In this document: piece by piece, positions 7,559 through 14,690 of the stretch
Numbering within the stretch: position 1 is the stretch's first letter
Layout of the letters: each line of letters opens with the position of its first letter
NCBI GenBank assembly: GCA_021775385.1
Contig: JAJFHW010000164.1
Coordinates: 1 to 26,266, forward strand
Direction of reading: 5' to 3'
Origin: Hyphomicrobiales bacterium
GTDB lineage: Bacteria > Pseudomonadota > Alphaproteobacteria > Rhizobiales > HXMU1428-3
Length of the DNA: 26,266 nt
Notes under the pieces: model-generated
Told to the model about the DNA's origin: nothing
What the model saw: only the letters and a program-made list of their open reading frames with translations
Databases searched by the model: none
Position numbers and translations under genes: made by a program

Positions 7559-9339
7559 TGTTTTGGGGGCAAGCTAAGGCTCTCATCTTTTTTGTTCATG
7601 AAACTGCCGAATATAGCAGCTGCACCGGCCAGCCCGCCGCCGCTGTCACTTGAGACGACTGTGTGGGGAACCAAACGGCTAATCAGACTAACTAGTTCTG
7701 GTTTGTTTTGGAGCGTAGATAGAACTTTATCTAACGCTTGCAGGCTGGTGACGCGGTCTTTACCCAGAACATTTGCTTGCGCGCTTTGACCTCTTGCCAA
7801 TTCTTCTAAGAATTCACGTTCAGCGCGACCTAAGGCTGCTCGCTCGAGCTCTCTTTGGTTGGCTACTTTTACGGCGATTTGAGATTGAACAAGCCTTGGC
7901 TGTTCGTTTGCTGTTGCGCGCGCTTGTTCTGTTTCAATGCGCTTTTGTTGGGCGCTTGTTTCTCTGGCGTAAGCTAATGAGAGTTGATCTGCTAATTGAA
8001 CACGCAAACGAGATAAGAGTAATTCTGGGGGAATGGCTGGTTCGCCGATGCGAATTTCTCTGATTTCTACGCCGGCTTTTCTACCTTCAATTTTAATCAG
8101 ACTTTCAATTGTTGTTTCAATGGCTTCTCTGTTTTCAATGAAGTCGAGAACTCTTGTTGGCCTGACGATATAGCTCACAGTGCCATCTTCATTTTTTTGA
8201 GGAAGGCGAACATTTGAGCCAGCTACGTTACGTACGATTGAGCGAATGGCTGGTGTTAAGATACGATCTTCAATTTGATCGAGCCCGCCGACCGACCCGA
8301 TAACCACGGGTGCATTTTCAGGACTAACTTGAACAAGGGCTCTAAGTTCAACCGGGATGTCCCAACCTTCCACTTTTACAAAGACTGCGCGGTCAGCTGC
8401 GTGCTCTGGGATAATTTCTTTGGTGTTGCGTTTGTTTTGTTGGATATTGCCTTGTTGATCAACGGAGAGGTCTATGTGGCGTTTGGTATAGCCGCCTTTA
8501 TATTCCCAGGTTTGTACACGGGTGTCGACTAGTGATACTTCATAAGCTTTGTGGTTGAGATAGTAAGCGCCAGGAAAAAGTGGTTCTTTCCAGATGCCAA
8601 CACAGCCTTTGGTAACAAGTGGAACTGAGAGGGCGCCGCTTGCAATTGTGGATGCCGATACTTTTTCAGAGATGCAATTGATGCCAGGCTTTTTAACATT
8701 GGATTTTACGACGCCGACATGACCAGCGGGTATGATTGTTGCCTTGGTGTTTTTTGAAACTTCAACGTCGAATAAATAACGATTAATCCGATAGCTGCCT
8801 GGTTTTAATACGGTTTCTTGAGGGCCGCGATGTCCGCCTTTTTGTAGGTATGTTTTCGCGTCCAGCATGGCTGAGATTCTATCATCTGGAATGGCTGGAG
8901 CAATGAACATCCCATCTGGCATTGGTGCGCCATCAAGAGAAGTTATTTCACCGTAGCTACCTTCTGGTATTTTGATGGTTGGGTATTGTTCCACATCATA
9001 TAAAACACGGATAAAAGGACTGAAGTGGAAACCGGGACCAAGGATGCGAGCTTGTGGGCCTTTTTGACCGTCGAGCGCTATGATGCGGCCTTCTGGTAAT
9101 TCTTCAAATGCATAAATTCTCTTCAGATGACCAACGCGGCTTGCGTCGATGTTTACAAAAGATGTAGAGGCAAGAGAGAAGATGCTAAAAATGATGAGAG
9201 CTGCGCCTATTAATTTTGACGAGATTTTTGAAGGTTTCTTCTCATCTTCATCATTCTTTTTGCTAGCTTCTGGTGCTTTCTTGGAAAAAAGATATAAACC
9301 AACGGCTAATGATATAAATCCAAGTAAAATCAAAGTCAT
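7555..9339 (-). CDS. Large SPFH/band-7 domain membrane protein
   Basis: This 594-residue protein has two N-terminal hydrophobic segments (about residues 2-19 and 43-62) with a charged lysine/glutamate-rich linker between them. A long SPFH (stomatin/prohibitin/flotillin) region follows. A band-7-like sequence begins at about residue 62, and a second typical entry, IIPAGHVGVV, comes near residue 200. About residues 455-530 are rich in Glu, Arg, Ala and Gln and likely form a coiled coil (AREFLEELARG-like heptads), and a glycine-rich stretch comes close to the C-terminus. Such proteins form membrane scaffolds or microdomain rings. GGAG eight to ten bases upstream supports the ATG. It is longer than typical flotillins or stomatins. 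The precise partner is not shown; no NfeD gene is adjacent. Confidence 0.85.
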   Translation of the reverse strand: MTLILLGFISLAVGLYLFSKKAPEASKKNDEDEKKPSKISSKLIGAALIIFSIFSLASTSFVNIDASRVGHLKRIYAFEELPEGRIIALDGQKGPQARILGPGFHFSPFIRVLYDVEQYPTIKIPEGSYGEITSLDGAPMPDGMFIAPAIPDDRISAMLDAKTYLQKGGHRGPQETVLKPGSYRINRYLFDVEVSKNTKATIIPAGHVGVVKSNVKKPGINCISEKVSASTIASGALSVPLVTKGCVGIWKEPLFPGAYYLNHKAYEVSLVDTRVQTWEYKGGYTKRHIDLSVDQQGNIQQNKRNTKEIIPEHAADRAVFVKVEGWDIPVELRALVQVSPENAPVVIGSVGGLDQIEDRILTPAIRSIVRNVAGSNVRLPQKNEDGTVSYIVRPTRVLDFIENREAIETTIESLIKIEGRKAGVEIREIRIGEPAIPPELLLSRLRVQLADQLSLAYARETSAQQKRIETEQARATANEQPRLVQSQIAVKVANQRELERAALGRAEREFLEELARGQSAQANVLGKDRVTSLQALDKVLSTLQNKPELVSLISRLVPHTVVSSDSGGGLAGAAAIFGSFMNKKDESLSLPPKQ

Positions 9340-9625
9340 GCCCGGTGCTCCATTGTATGATGAATAGTTAACTCATTTTATTTCAAGATTAGGCGGCATC
9401 ATCACTTGATTTTATTAAATAAGTTCCCCCAAAACATGGTTAAATTTTCGTTCTATCTATTACCTTAGCGGTAACATAGAACCTCTTCCCCTTAAAATAG
9501 GAATAAATTGGTGTCTGTTAATGTTTTTTGGCTAAAAGATGAAGATTTTTCTGGCTTGGAATGCTCGATTTTTTATTTTAGTTACGTTATATCTTGCCTG
9601 AACCATATGATGAGAGAGTGAATTT
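9340..9625. promoter_or_regulatory. Divergent promoter region between the SPFH gene and ecm
   Basis: These 286 bases separate two divergent genes and must hold both promoters. An imperfect inverted repeat, CTATTACC-TTAGC-GGTAACATAG, spans 9457-9479 (core TTACC/GGTAA) and could be an operator. I could not assign -35 and -10 boxes with confidence. Confidence 0.4.
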
Positions 9626-11620
9626 ATGACTGATACCCCTACTAAAGACCGCCCTAAAGATCGTCCGTGGTTATTTCGTACCTATGCTGGCCATTCAACG
9701 GCGACAGCTTCAAATGAGCTTTATAGGAATAACTTGGCTAAAGGCCAAACGGGTCTGTCAGTTGCTTTCGATCTACCGACACAAACTGGTTATGACAGCG
9801 ATCATGTGCTGGCAAAAGGTGAAGTGGGTAAGGTTGGGGTGCCGATCTCTCATATTGGTGATATGCGCACGCTATTTGACGGTATTCCTCTTGAAAGTAT
9901 GAATACCTCAATGACGATTAATGCGACGGCTGGGTGGTTGCTCTCTCTTTATATCGCAACAGCTGAGGACCAGGGCGCTGACAGAACGAAACTCTCTGGC
10001 ACTGTTCAAAATGATATTATTAAAGAATATCTCTCTCGCGGGACTTATGTTTTCCCGCCTGAGCCGTCTATGCGCTTGATCAAGGATGTGATCACATATT
10101 CTTATAAAGAAGTGCCGAAATGGAACCCAACGAATGTGTGTTCTTATCACCTGCAAGAAGCTGGTGCGACGCCGGTGCAAGAGCTTGCTTTTGCGCTTGC
10201 TACCGGTATTGCTGTATTGGATATGGTGAAAGCCTCTGGTGAAGTTGCGCCGGAAGACTTCCCGGCTGTTGTTGGGCGGATTTCATTTTTTGTGAATGCG
10301 GGCATGCGTTTTGTAACAGAGCTTTCTAAGATGCGCGCTTTTGTTGATTTGTGGGATGAGATTACCCGTGAGCGTTATGGTGTTGAAGATCCGAAATTCC
10401 GTCGCTTCCGTTATGGTGTGCAGGTGAACTCACTTGGGCTCACCGAGCCTCAACCTGAAAATAACGTTTATCGTATTTTGATTGAGATGCTTGCTGTTGT
10501 TCTTTCAAAAAATGCGCGGGCGCGAGCTGTTCAATTGCCGGCGTGGAACGAAGCACTGGGCTTGCCACGCCCGTTTGATCAGCAATGGTCAATTCGCATG
10601 CAGCAGATTATGGCTTACGAGACAGACTTGCTTGAATATGCAGACATCTTTGATGGCTCAGTTGAGATCGACCGCAAGGTTGAAGAGCTGAAAGCTGAAG
10701 CTCGTGATGAACTAGCGCGCATTGAAGAAATGGGCGGCGCGGTTGCAGCTGTTGAAAGTTCTTACATGAAACAAAAACTGGTTGAGAGCAACACAGCGCG
10801 TTTGCGTGACATTGAGCTAGGTGACCAGGTTGTTGTTGGTGTGAATAAATGGACTGAGAGCGAGCCAAGCCCGCTTGCACAAGGTGCTGATGGCGGTATC
10901 CTCACCATTCCAGACTGGGTTGAGCAAGAGCAGGTTGAGCGCTTGCAACAATGGCGCTCTGATCGTGACCAAACGGCATGTGATGCAGCTGTTGCTGATT
11001 TGAAATCTGCGGCGCAAGAGGGCCGGAACATTATGGAGCCATCGATTGCGGCTGCTAAAGCTGGTGTTACCACAGGTGAATGGGGCAACTGTTTGCGCGA
11101 AGTGTTTGGTGAATATCGTGCACCAACGGGTGTTGGTAAAGCGGCAAACGTTGATGCTTCTGGTCTCTCTGAAGTTCGCGAAACTGTTGACGCCGTATCT
11201 GACAAGCTTGGCCGCCGGATTAAGTTCCTTGTTGGTAAGCCGGGCCTTGATGGGCACTCTAACGGCGCTGAGCAAATTGCTGTGCGGGCGCGAGATGCAG
11301 GCATGGAAGTTGTTTACGAGGGCATTCGCTTAACACCTGCGCAAATCGTTAACGCGGCGCTTGAAGAAGGCGTACATGCTGTTGGTCTTTCCATCCTTTC
11401 AGGCTCTCATGTGCCACTTGTGAAAGACGTGCTTGAGCGCATGAAAACGGCTGGTATCTCTGACATTCCATTGGTTGTTGGTGGCATCATCCCGCCGGAA
11501 GATGCTGAGCTGTTGAAAGCTGCTGGCGCTGCTGCGGTTTATACGCCCAAAGACTTCCAGTTGAATGATATTATGGCGGATATTGTTAGGTTGATCGACG
11601 CTAAGAGTGTGGCTGCTTAA
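9626..11620 (+). CDS. ecm: Ethylmalonyl-CoA mutase (coenzyme B12-dependent)
   Basis: This adenosylcobalamin enzyme converts ethylmalonyl-CoA to methylsuccinyl-CoA in the ethylmalonyl-CoA pathway, which replaces the glyoxylate cycle for growth on acetate and C1/C2 carbon. It has 664 residues. The N-terminal TIM-barrel part has PWLFRTYAGHSTA, GLSVAFDLPTQTGYDSD, NTSMTINATA, NDIIKEYLSRGTYVFPP and RFRYGVQVNSLGLTE. The B12-binding domain starts at about 530 with DGHSNG (residues 542-547); His544 should be the lower axial cobalt ligand. GLSILSGSH and VVGGIIPPED follow. These are close to the MeaA/Ecm sequences of methylotrophs and rhodobacters, more than to methylmalonyl-CoA mutase. GAGAGAG precedes the ATG. 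The rest of the pathway is not in the window. Confidence 0.93.
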   Translation: MTDTPTKDRPKDRPWLFRTYAGHSTATASNELYRNNLAKGQTGLSVAFDLPTQTGYDSDHVLAKGEVGKVGVPISHIGDMRTLFDGIPLESMNTSMTINATAGWLLSLYIATAEDQGADRTKLSGTVQNDIIKEYLSRGTYVFPPEPSMRLIKDVITYSYKEVPKWNPTNVCSYHLQEAGATPVQELAFALATGIAVLDMVKASGEVAPEDFPAVVGRISFFVNAGMRFVTELSKMRAFVDLWDEITRERYGVEDPKFRRFRYGVQVNSLGLTEPQPENNVYRILIEMLAVVLSKNARARAVQLPAWNEALGLPRPFDQQWSIRMQQIMAYETDLLEYADIFDGSVEIDRKVEELKAEARDELARIEEMGGAVAAVESSYMKQKLVESNTARLRDIELGDQVVVGVNKWTESEPSPLAQGADGGILTIPDWVEQEQVERLQQWRSDRDQTACDAAVADLKSAAQEGRNIMEPSIAAAKAGVTTGEWGNCLREVFGEYRAPTGVGKAANVDASGLSEVRETVDAVSDKLGRRIKFLVGKPGLDGHSNGAEQIAVRARDAGMEVVYEGIRLTPAQIVNAALEEGVHAVGLSILSGSHVPLVKDVLERMKTAGISDIPLVVGGIIPPEDAELLKAAGAAAVYTPKDFQLNDIMADIVRLIDAKSVAA

Positions 11621-11650
11621 TTTTTGCTCTTTTTTTCTCTCACGGCTATT

Positions 11651-11746
11651 TCAAGCGCGAAGTGCGCTTGAGCCTCCGAGGGGCGGCACTCGTGCCGGGC
11701 GCCGCTGGCGCGGGACGCCATGTTCGCACGCTCCCCTGATCGGGGA
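11651..11746. repeat. Cluster of four consecutive GC-rich hairpins
   Basis: Four perfect small hairpins follow each other: TCAAGCGC/GCGCTTGA (11651-11671), CGGCAC/GTGCCG (11684-11697), GCGCC/GGCGC (11699-11711) and TCCCC/GGGGA (11732-11746). Base composition is clearly more GC-rich than in the surrounding genes. There is no strict T-run after any of them. Confidence 0.75.
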
Positions 11747-11918
11747 CGTGCTACCTTCTTCGTGTAGGGGGATTGGGTTTGTGTTTGGGTAATTTTTGCG
11801 GTGCTCAAATATGTCTCAATATTCTGCGCTCCTCAAAATCACTTTGCCTAGGTGGGACGAAAAATCTCTCGTTTTTTTGTCTCTCGGGTAGTGGCAGCGA
11901 AGCCGCCGCCCTGCGACT

Positions 11919-11959
11919 GCGCGGGGCTAAGCCCCGACGGCCATTCGGCCTACGTTTTT
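11919..11959. repeat. Dispersed GC-rich palindromic repeat, copy A
   Basis: The copy contains GCGCGGGGCTAAGCCCCGAC and then GGCCATTCGGCCTACGTTTTT. It is nearly identical to 23355-23397, differing by a two-base indel and a few substitutions. It holds two hairpins: GGGGC-TAA-GCCCC, and GGCC-ATTC-GGCC, which pairs imperfectly at its centre. Confidence 0.85.
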
Positions 11960-12018
11960 TGTTCTGTGTATTCCAGATGCCAATAAGTAGCCTTCACAAG
12001 CAACAGCGTTTTTTAGTT

Positions 12019-12051
12019 GCGCTTTAGTTGCCTACCAACAACCGCGCTGTT
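12019..12051. repeat. Copy 2 of the degenerate ~30-base intergenic repeat
   Basis: The sequence contains GCGCTTTAGTTG, CCTACCAA and CAACCGCGC. It matches 7526-7558 at about three quarters of positions, mostly by transitions. It lies just after the arsC stop. Confidence 0.4.
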
Positions 12052-12545
12052 CAACTCTTCCCGATGTCGTCCAGGCTTTTTTGTAGGGATAATTTGTCTA
12101 GGCTGGCCAGAGGTAGATTTACGAAGATTGAAATTCTTTGCTGGAGCATGCGCATTGTATCTGCGAAGGCATAGTGAATTTCTGCGTTTGTGCCTGTTGC
12201 GGCGGCAGGGTCTGGGACACCCCAATGTGCTGTCATTGGTTGGCCTGGCCACACAGGGCAGCTTTCATTGGCGGCATTGTCACAAACAGTAAAAACCACA
12301 TCCCTCATTGGGGCATCTGGCCCTGTGAACTCTTCCCAGCTTTTTGAGCGATAGTGTGTTGGGTCAAAATTTTGGTTGGTGAGTAACTGTGATGTATTGG
12401 GATGGATTTCCCCTTTTGGCATGCTGCCTGCGCTGTATCCTTTAAAGTGTGGTTTTCCTATTCGGTTAATGACCGCCTCACCGATGATTGAGCGCGCGGA
12501 ATTGCCGGTGCATAAAAATAAAACGTTTTTTACTTCCAGGACCAT
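12051..12545 (-). CDS. arsC: Arsenate reductase ArsC, low-molecular-weight phosphatase type
   Basis: This cytoplasmic enzyme reduces arsenate to arsenite with a cysteine relay. It has 164 residues and the phosphatase-like P-loop CTGNSARS (Cys12 to Ser19). Two more cysteines, Cys88 (VCDN) and Cys96 (ESCPVWPG), are spaced much as in the thioredoxin-coupled ArsC family. The DP-loop aspartate is in WGVPDP (Asp112). Gly-Gly-Ala-Gly-Gly-rich upstream sequence GGGAGGATAAA gives a strong ribosome binding site for the ATG at 12545. It is divergent from arsR across 138 bases, so ArsR probably controls it. No arsenite exporter (ArsB/Acr3) is nearby. Confidence 0.9.
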   Translation of the reverse strand: MVLEVKNVLFLCTGNSARSIIGEAVINRIGKPHFKGYSAGSMPKGEIHPNTSQLLTNQNFDPTHYRSKSWEEFTGPDAPMRDVVFTVCDNAANESCPVWPGQPMTAHWGVPDPAAATGTNAEIHYAFADTMRMLQQRISIFVNLPLASLDKLSLQKSLDDIGKS

Positions 12546-12683
12546 TTTATCCTCCCATTTTTATTTTATGTGTTTGTTGTTAAGATACCTGAATTGAATA
12601 TTTACATTACATATGTCATTAATGCTTATGCAATTAAATGCATATGTGTTTTACCGCATATGTGAATTGGTGTATACTAAAAA
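12546..12683. promoter_or_regulatory. arsC-arsR divergent control region
   Basis: This 138-base spacer is AT-rich. It contains CATATG three times (ACATATGT near 12609-12616, GCATATGTG near 12640-12648 and CGCATATGTG near 12656-12664), two of them in the context GCATATGTG. These repeated sites are candidates for ArsR binding. The arsR promoter boxes are at 12650-12678. Confidence 0.5.
12650..12678 (+). promoter_or_regulatory. arsR promoter, predicted leaderless transcript
   Basis: TTTACC (12650-12655) and TATACT (12673-12678) are 17 bases apart and resemble sigma-70 boxes. A start of transcription six to eight bases downstream would fall on or next to the ATGATG at 12684-12689. There is no ribosome binding site, and an in-frame stop at 12678-12680 rules out an upstream start. 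Confidence 0.55.
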
Positions 12684-13046
12684 ATGATGGAACAGATTTT
12701 AACTTTCAAAACTTTGAGTGATGAGACACGGGTTCGGGCTTTGTTGCTTCTTTCTGGTGAAGAAGAACTTTGCGTGTGTGAATTGGTGTATGCACTTGAA
12801 ATTTCTCAACCTAAGATTTCTCGGCATATGGCAGCGTTGAGGGATGCGGGGCTTGTTTGTTCGCGCCGAGAAGCACAATGGGTTTATTACTGCATTAACC
12901 CAGAGCTGCCCGAGTGGCAGGCACAAATTTTAGGTGCATCAATTGAAAGCGGGCGTTCTGAAGCTTTGGCGATCTCTGATAGAGACCGGCTTTTGGGCAT
13001 GAAAAACCGCCCTGTTCGGCGGTCATCTTTCAAAGAAACAGCTTAG
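12684..13046 (+). CDS. arsR: ArsR/SmtB family arsenic-responsive repressor
   Basis: This 120-residue winged-helix repressor should release DNA on binding As(III). The inducer motif ELCVCEL has Cys30 and Cys32, matching the classical ArsR metal site at the recognition-domain edge. The DNA-reading helix is around SQPKISRHMAALRDAGLV (residues 41-58), and the wing is about residues 60-72. The C-terminal ~30 residues are basic and outside the core fold. The start is either ATG of ATGATG; an in-frame TAA at 12678-12680 rules out anything earlier. It is divergent from arsC. The stop codon TAG is the first base triplet of an inverted repeat (see 13044-13274). Confidence 0.9.
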   Translation: MMEQILTFKTLSDETRVRALLLLSGEEELCVCELVYALEISQPKISRHMAALRDAGLVCSRREAQWVYYCINPELPEWQAQILGASIESGRSEALAISDRDRLLGMKNRPVRRSSFKETA

Positions 13047-13274
13047 GGTCTAAACCCAATTAATGAAATAGGCTAAACAGATGATCAATTTAGTGGTCTT
13101 TTGGCCGGAAAATCCCGAATTCCATATAAAAAATCTTAGCTATAGCTGTATTGCCCACTAGCTGCGTCACCTGTGACTTTTCTAGGGATGTTGGTCATCT
13201 TAAGCTCCATAATCTTAAGCTTCAATACCTTAAGCTTCAATGGTGCTAGATTTTTTAATTGGGTTTAGACCCTA
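13044..13274. mobile_element. Candidate MITE with 20-bp inverted ends and TA borders
   Basis: Positions 13044-13063 (TAGGGTCTAAACCCAATTAA) are the exact reverse complement of 13255-13274. Read as a transposable element, TA at each end would be the duplicated target and 18 bp the terminal inverted repeat. The 191-base interior has no open frame of note but contains three tandem ~15-base repeats. TA duplications are characteristic of IS630/Tc1-mariner relatives. No transposase is present, so mobility is inferred. Confidence 0.55.
13197..13243. repeat. Three tandem copies of a 15-16 base repeat
   Basis: Copies are ATCTTAAGCTCCATA (13197-13211), ATCTTAAGCTTCAATA (13212-13227) and CCTTAAGCTTCAATGG (13228-13243). 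Each centres on CTTAAGCT. They lie inside the inverted-repeat element. Confidence 0.75.
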
Positions 13275-13296
13275 GCCATTTTTGACTTTGCTGGTT

Positions 13297-14418
13297 TTAT
13301 TGATCTGTGCGTTTGTAATCCCCAACAGCTTTTAAAATCACGGTGACTGGTTCTGAGGTTTTGTTGGCCCAGTACCAGCCGTGGGTGCCTTCGAAGGGGG
13401 CTGTTAGTTTGCCGGATGAGTTGTTGTTGGTTGCTTCTTTATAGCTTTTGAAATAGCCGGTTGTGTCGCCTTTGGGCTCGCCGTGGAAATCAAAAAAGAT
13501 CTCTTCGCCGTTTTCAGTTTTCCATGAGTAACTAAATGATGCGTCTTTCTCAGCAGTGAATTTATATTCGATGCCTTTGTTGGCTGGTATTGAGATGTTG
13601 ATGGTCTCCTGCCACTCTATATTCGCTTCTTTGAGGGGAACAAAGAGTTGTTTTTCTGTTTTTGCTTTAGTAGAAGTTATTGATGTTTTATCTAGTTGCT
13701 TAGAAATTGGTGAGTTTTGAGATTTTATGTAACTGTTCATTTGCATGAAGAATAAGGCTGCACCTACAACAATGAGACCTAAGTTCACCACTTTACTGAA
13801 GAGTGGGAATAGAGTTGTTTTTCGCAATCCCATGATGACGATAAGCATCAGCATTAGTGCCAATAATTGACCAAGCTCGATGCCGATATTGAAGGATATG
13901 ATATTGGTCAGGAGGTGGTCTTTATCTAGTGGCAATTCTTGCAAAATGGTTGAGAGCCCAAAGCCGTGGATGAGGCCGAGGGCGAAAATCATCAAGAGCA
14001 TATTTGGTGCTGGGGTGTTGAGATATTTCCGAAAGCCATCCAGATTATGAAAGGCGATGTAACAGACACTCAGCGCAATGATGCCATCGATGATGTAATA
14101 GTTTAGCTGTATTCCATTGAGAGTTGCGTAAATTAAAGTGATGGAATGGCCGACTGTGAAAGTGGTGACATATTTGGCGATTTCACCAAAGCTTCTCAAA
14201 AAGAAAACAATACCAAATACAAAGGCTAAATGATCAAAGCCAGAGAGCATATGTGTTGCACCCAGCCAGATGTATTGAAGGGTGCTGCCGCCGATAGCTG
14301 TTGCTTTTTCAGCGTCTGACATACCGTGAGCGTGGGCAATGCTCATAGTGGTGCTTATAAAAGAAATAAAAATAAGAGATGAAATGAGAAAGGGTAAAAT
14401 CTTGGAAAATTTTTGCAT
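13297..14418 (-). CDS. HupE/UreJ family membrane protein with extra C-terminal domain
   Basis: The product is 373 residues. Residues 1-31 form a signal peptide (hydrophobic core, then IAHAHG). The membrane part (about 45-230) has the HupE/UreJ_2 features: HMLSGFDHLAFVFG, GHSITLIYA and GLIHGFGLS, histidines inside hydrophobic segments that suggest metal handling. After a Ser/Thr/Lys linker (about 235-262) comes a soluble domain with YKFTAEKDASFSYSWKT, DFHGEPKG, GTHGWYWANKT and VTVILKAVGDY. This resembles the separate small 'transmembrane anchor' proteins found in metal-resistance clusters. It is downstream of arsR, facing it. Transport of nickel/cobalt or another metal is inferred, not shown. 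Confidence 0.8.
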   Translation of the reverse strand: MQKFSKILPFLISSLIFISFISTTMSIAHAHGMSDAEKATAIGGSTLQYIWLGATHMLSGFDHLAFVFGIVFFLRSFGEIAKYVTTFTVGHSITLIYATLNGIQLNYYIIDGIIALSVCYIAFHNLDGFRKYLNTPAPNMLLMIFALGLIHGFGLSTILQELPLDKDHLLTNIISFNIGIELGQLLALMLMLIVIMGLRKTTLFPLFSKVVNLGLIVVGAALFFMQMNSYIKSQNSPISKQLDKTSITSTKAKTEKQLFVPLKEANIEWQETINISIPANKGIEYKFTAEKDASFSYSWKTENGEEIFFDFHGEPKGDTTGYFKSYKEATNNNSSGKLTAPFEGTHGWYWANKTSEPVTVILKAVGDYKRTDQ

Positions 14419-14690
14419 TTAATCTCTCTAATAGTCTTTTTGACGTTCTTCTATATAATTTTACTCTTTGGTTTTAGCATTTCCAACGGTTTCTATAAAG
14501 TTGATAGTTTGTATAAGGTTTCATTTTGGGGTGGATAAGCTGCTTTAAGGTGAGATTTGCCAAATTTAGGCAGATAGCTTGCCAAGTAGCCAGAAAGTGA
14601 TTTGGTTTCTGTGCGTGTTCTTTTTAAAGTTTCCTTTCTTAACATTAGTTGCTGTGAAGGCCAGGATGATATGCATTGGATGTCTTTAAT

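Larger units (their letters stand above)
11621..12050. other. Non-coding block of GC-rich hairpins between ecm and arsC
   Basis: These 430 bases contain no gene with family motifs. Both strands have open frames (for example 11773-12027), but they run through palindromic GC-rich repeats. The region separates two convergent genes. It carries a hairpin cluster at 11651-11746, a shared repeat at 11919-11959 and a degenerate repeat near 12019-12051. Confidence 0.7.

Noticed and set aside
7592..8532. Plus-strand open frames opposite the SPFH gene
   Set aside because: They are shadows of the well-supported minus-strand gene and lack motifs.
10762..11304. 180-residue open frame on the minus strand inside ecm
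   Set aside because: It is antisense to the conserved B12-domain region of ecm and has no recognisable motif; ecm codon structure explains it.
11607..12027. Small open frames in the ecm-arsC gap
   Set aside because: They run through palindromic repeats, have no family motifs and no ribosome binding sites.
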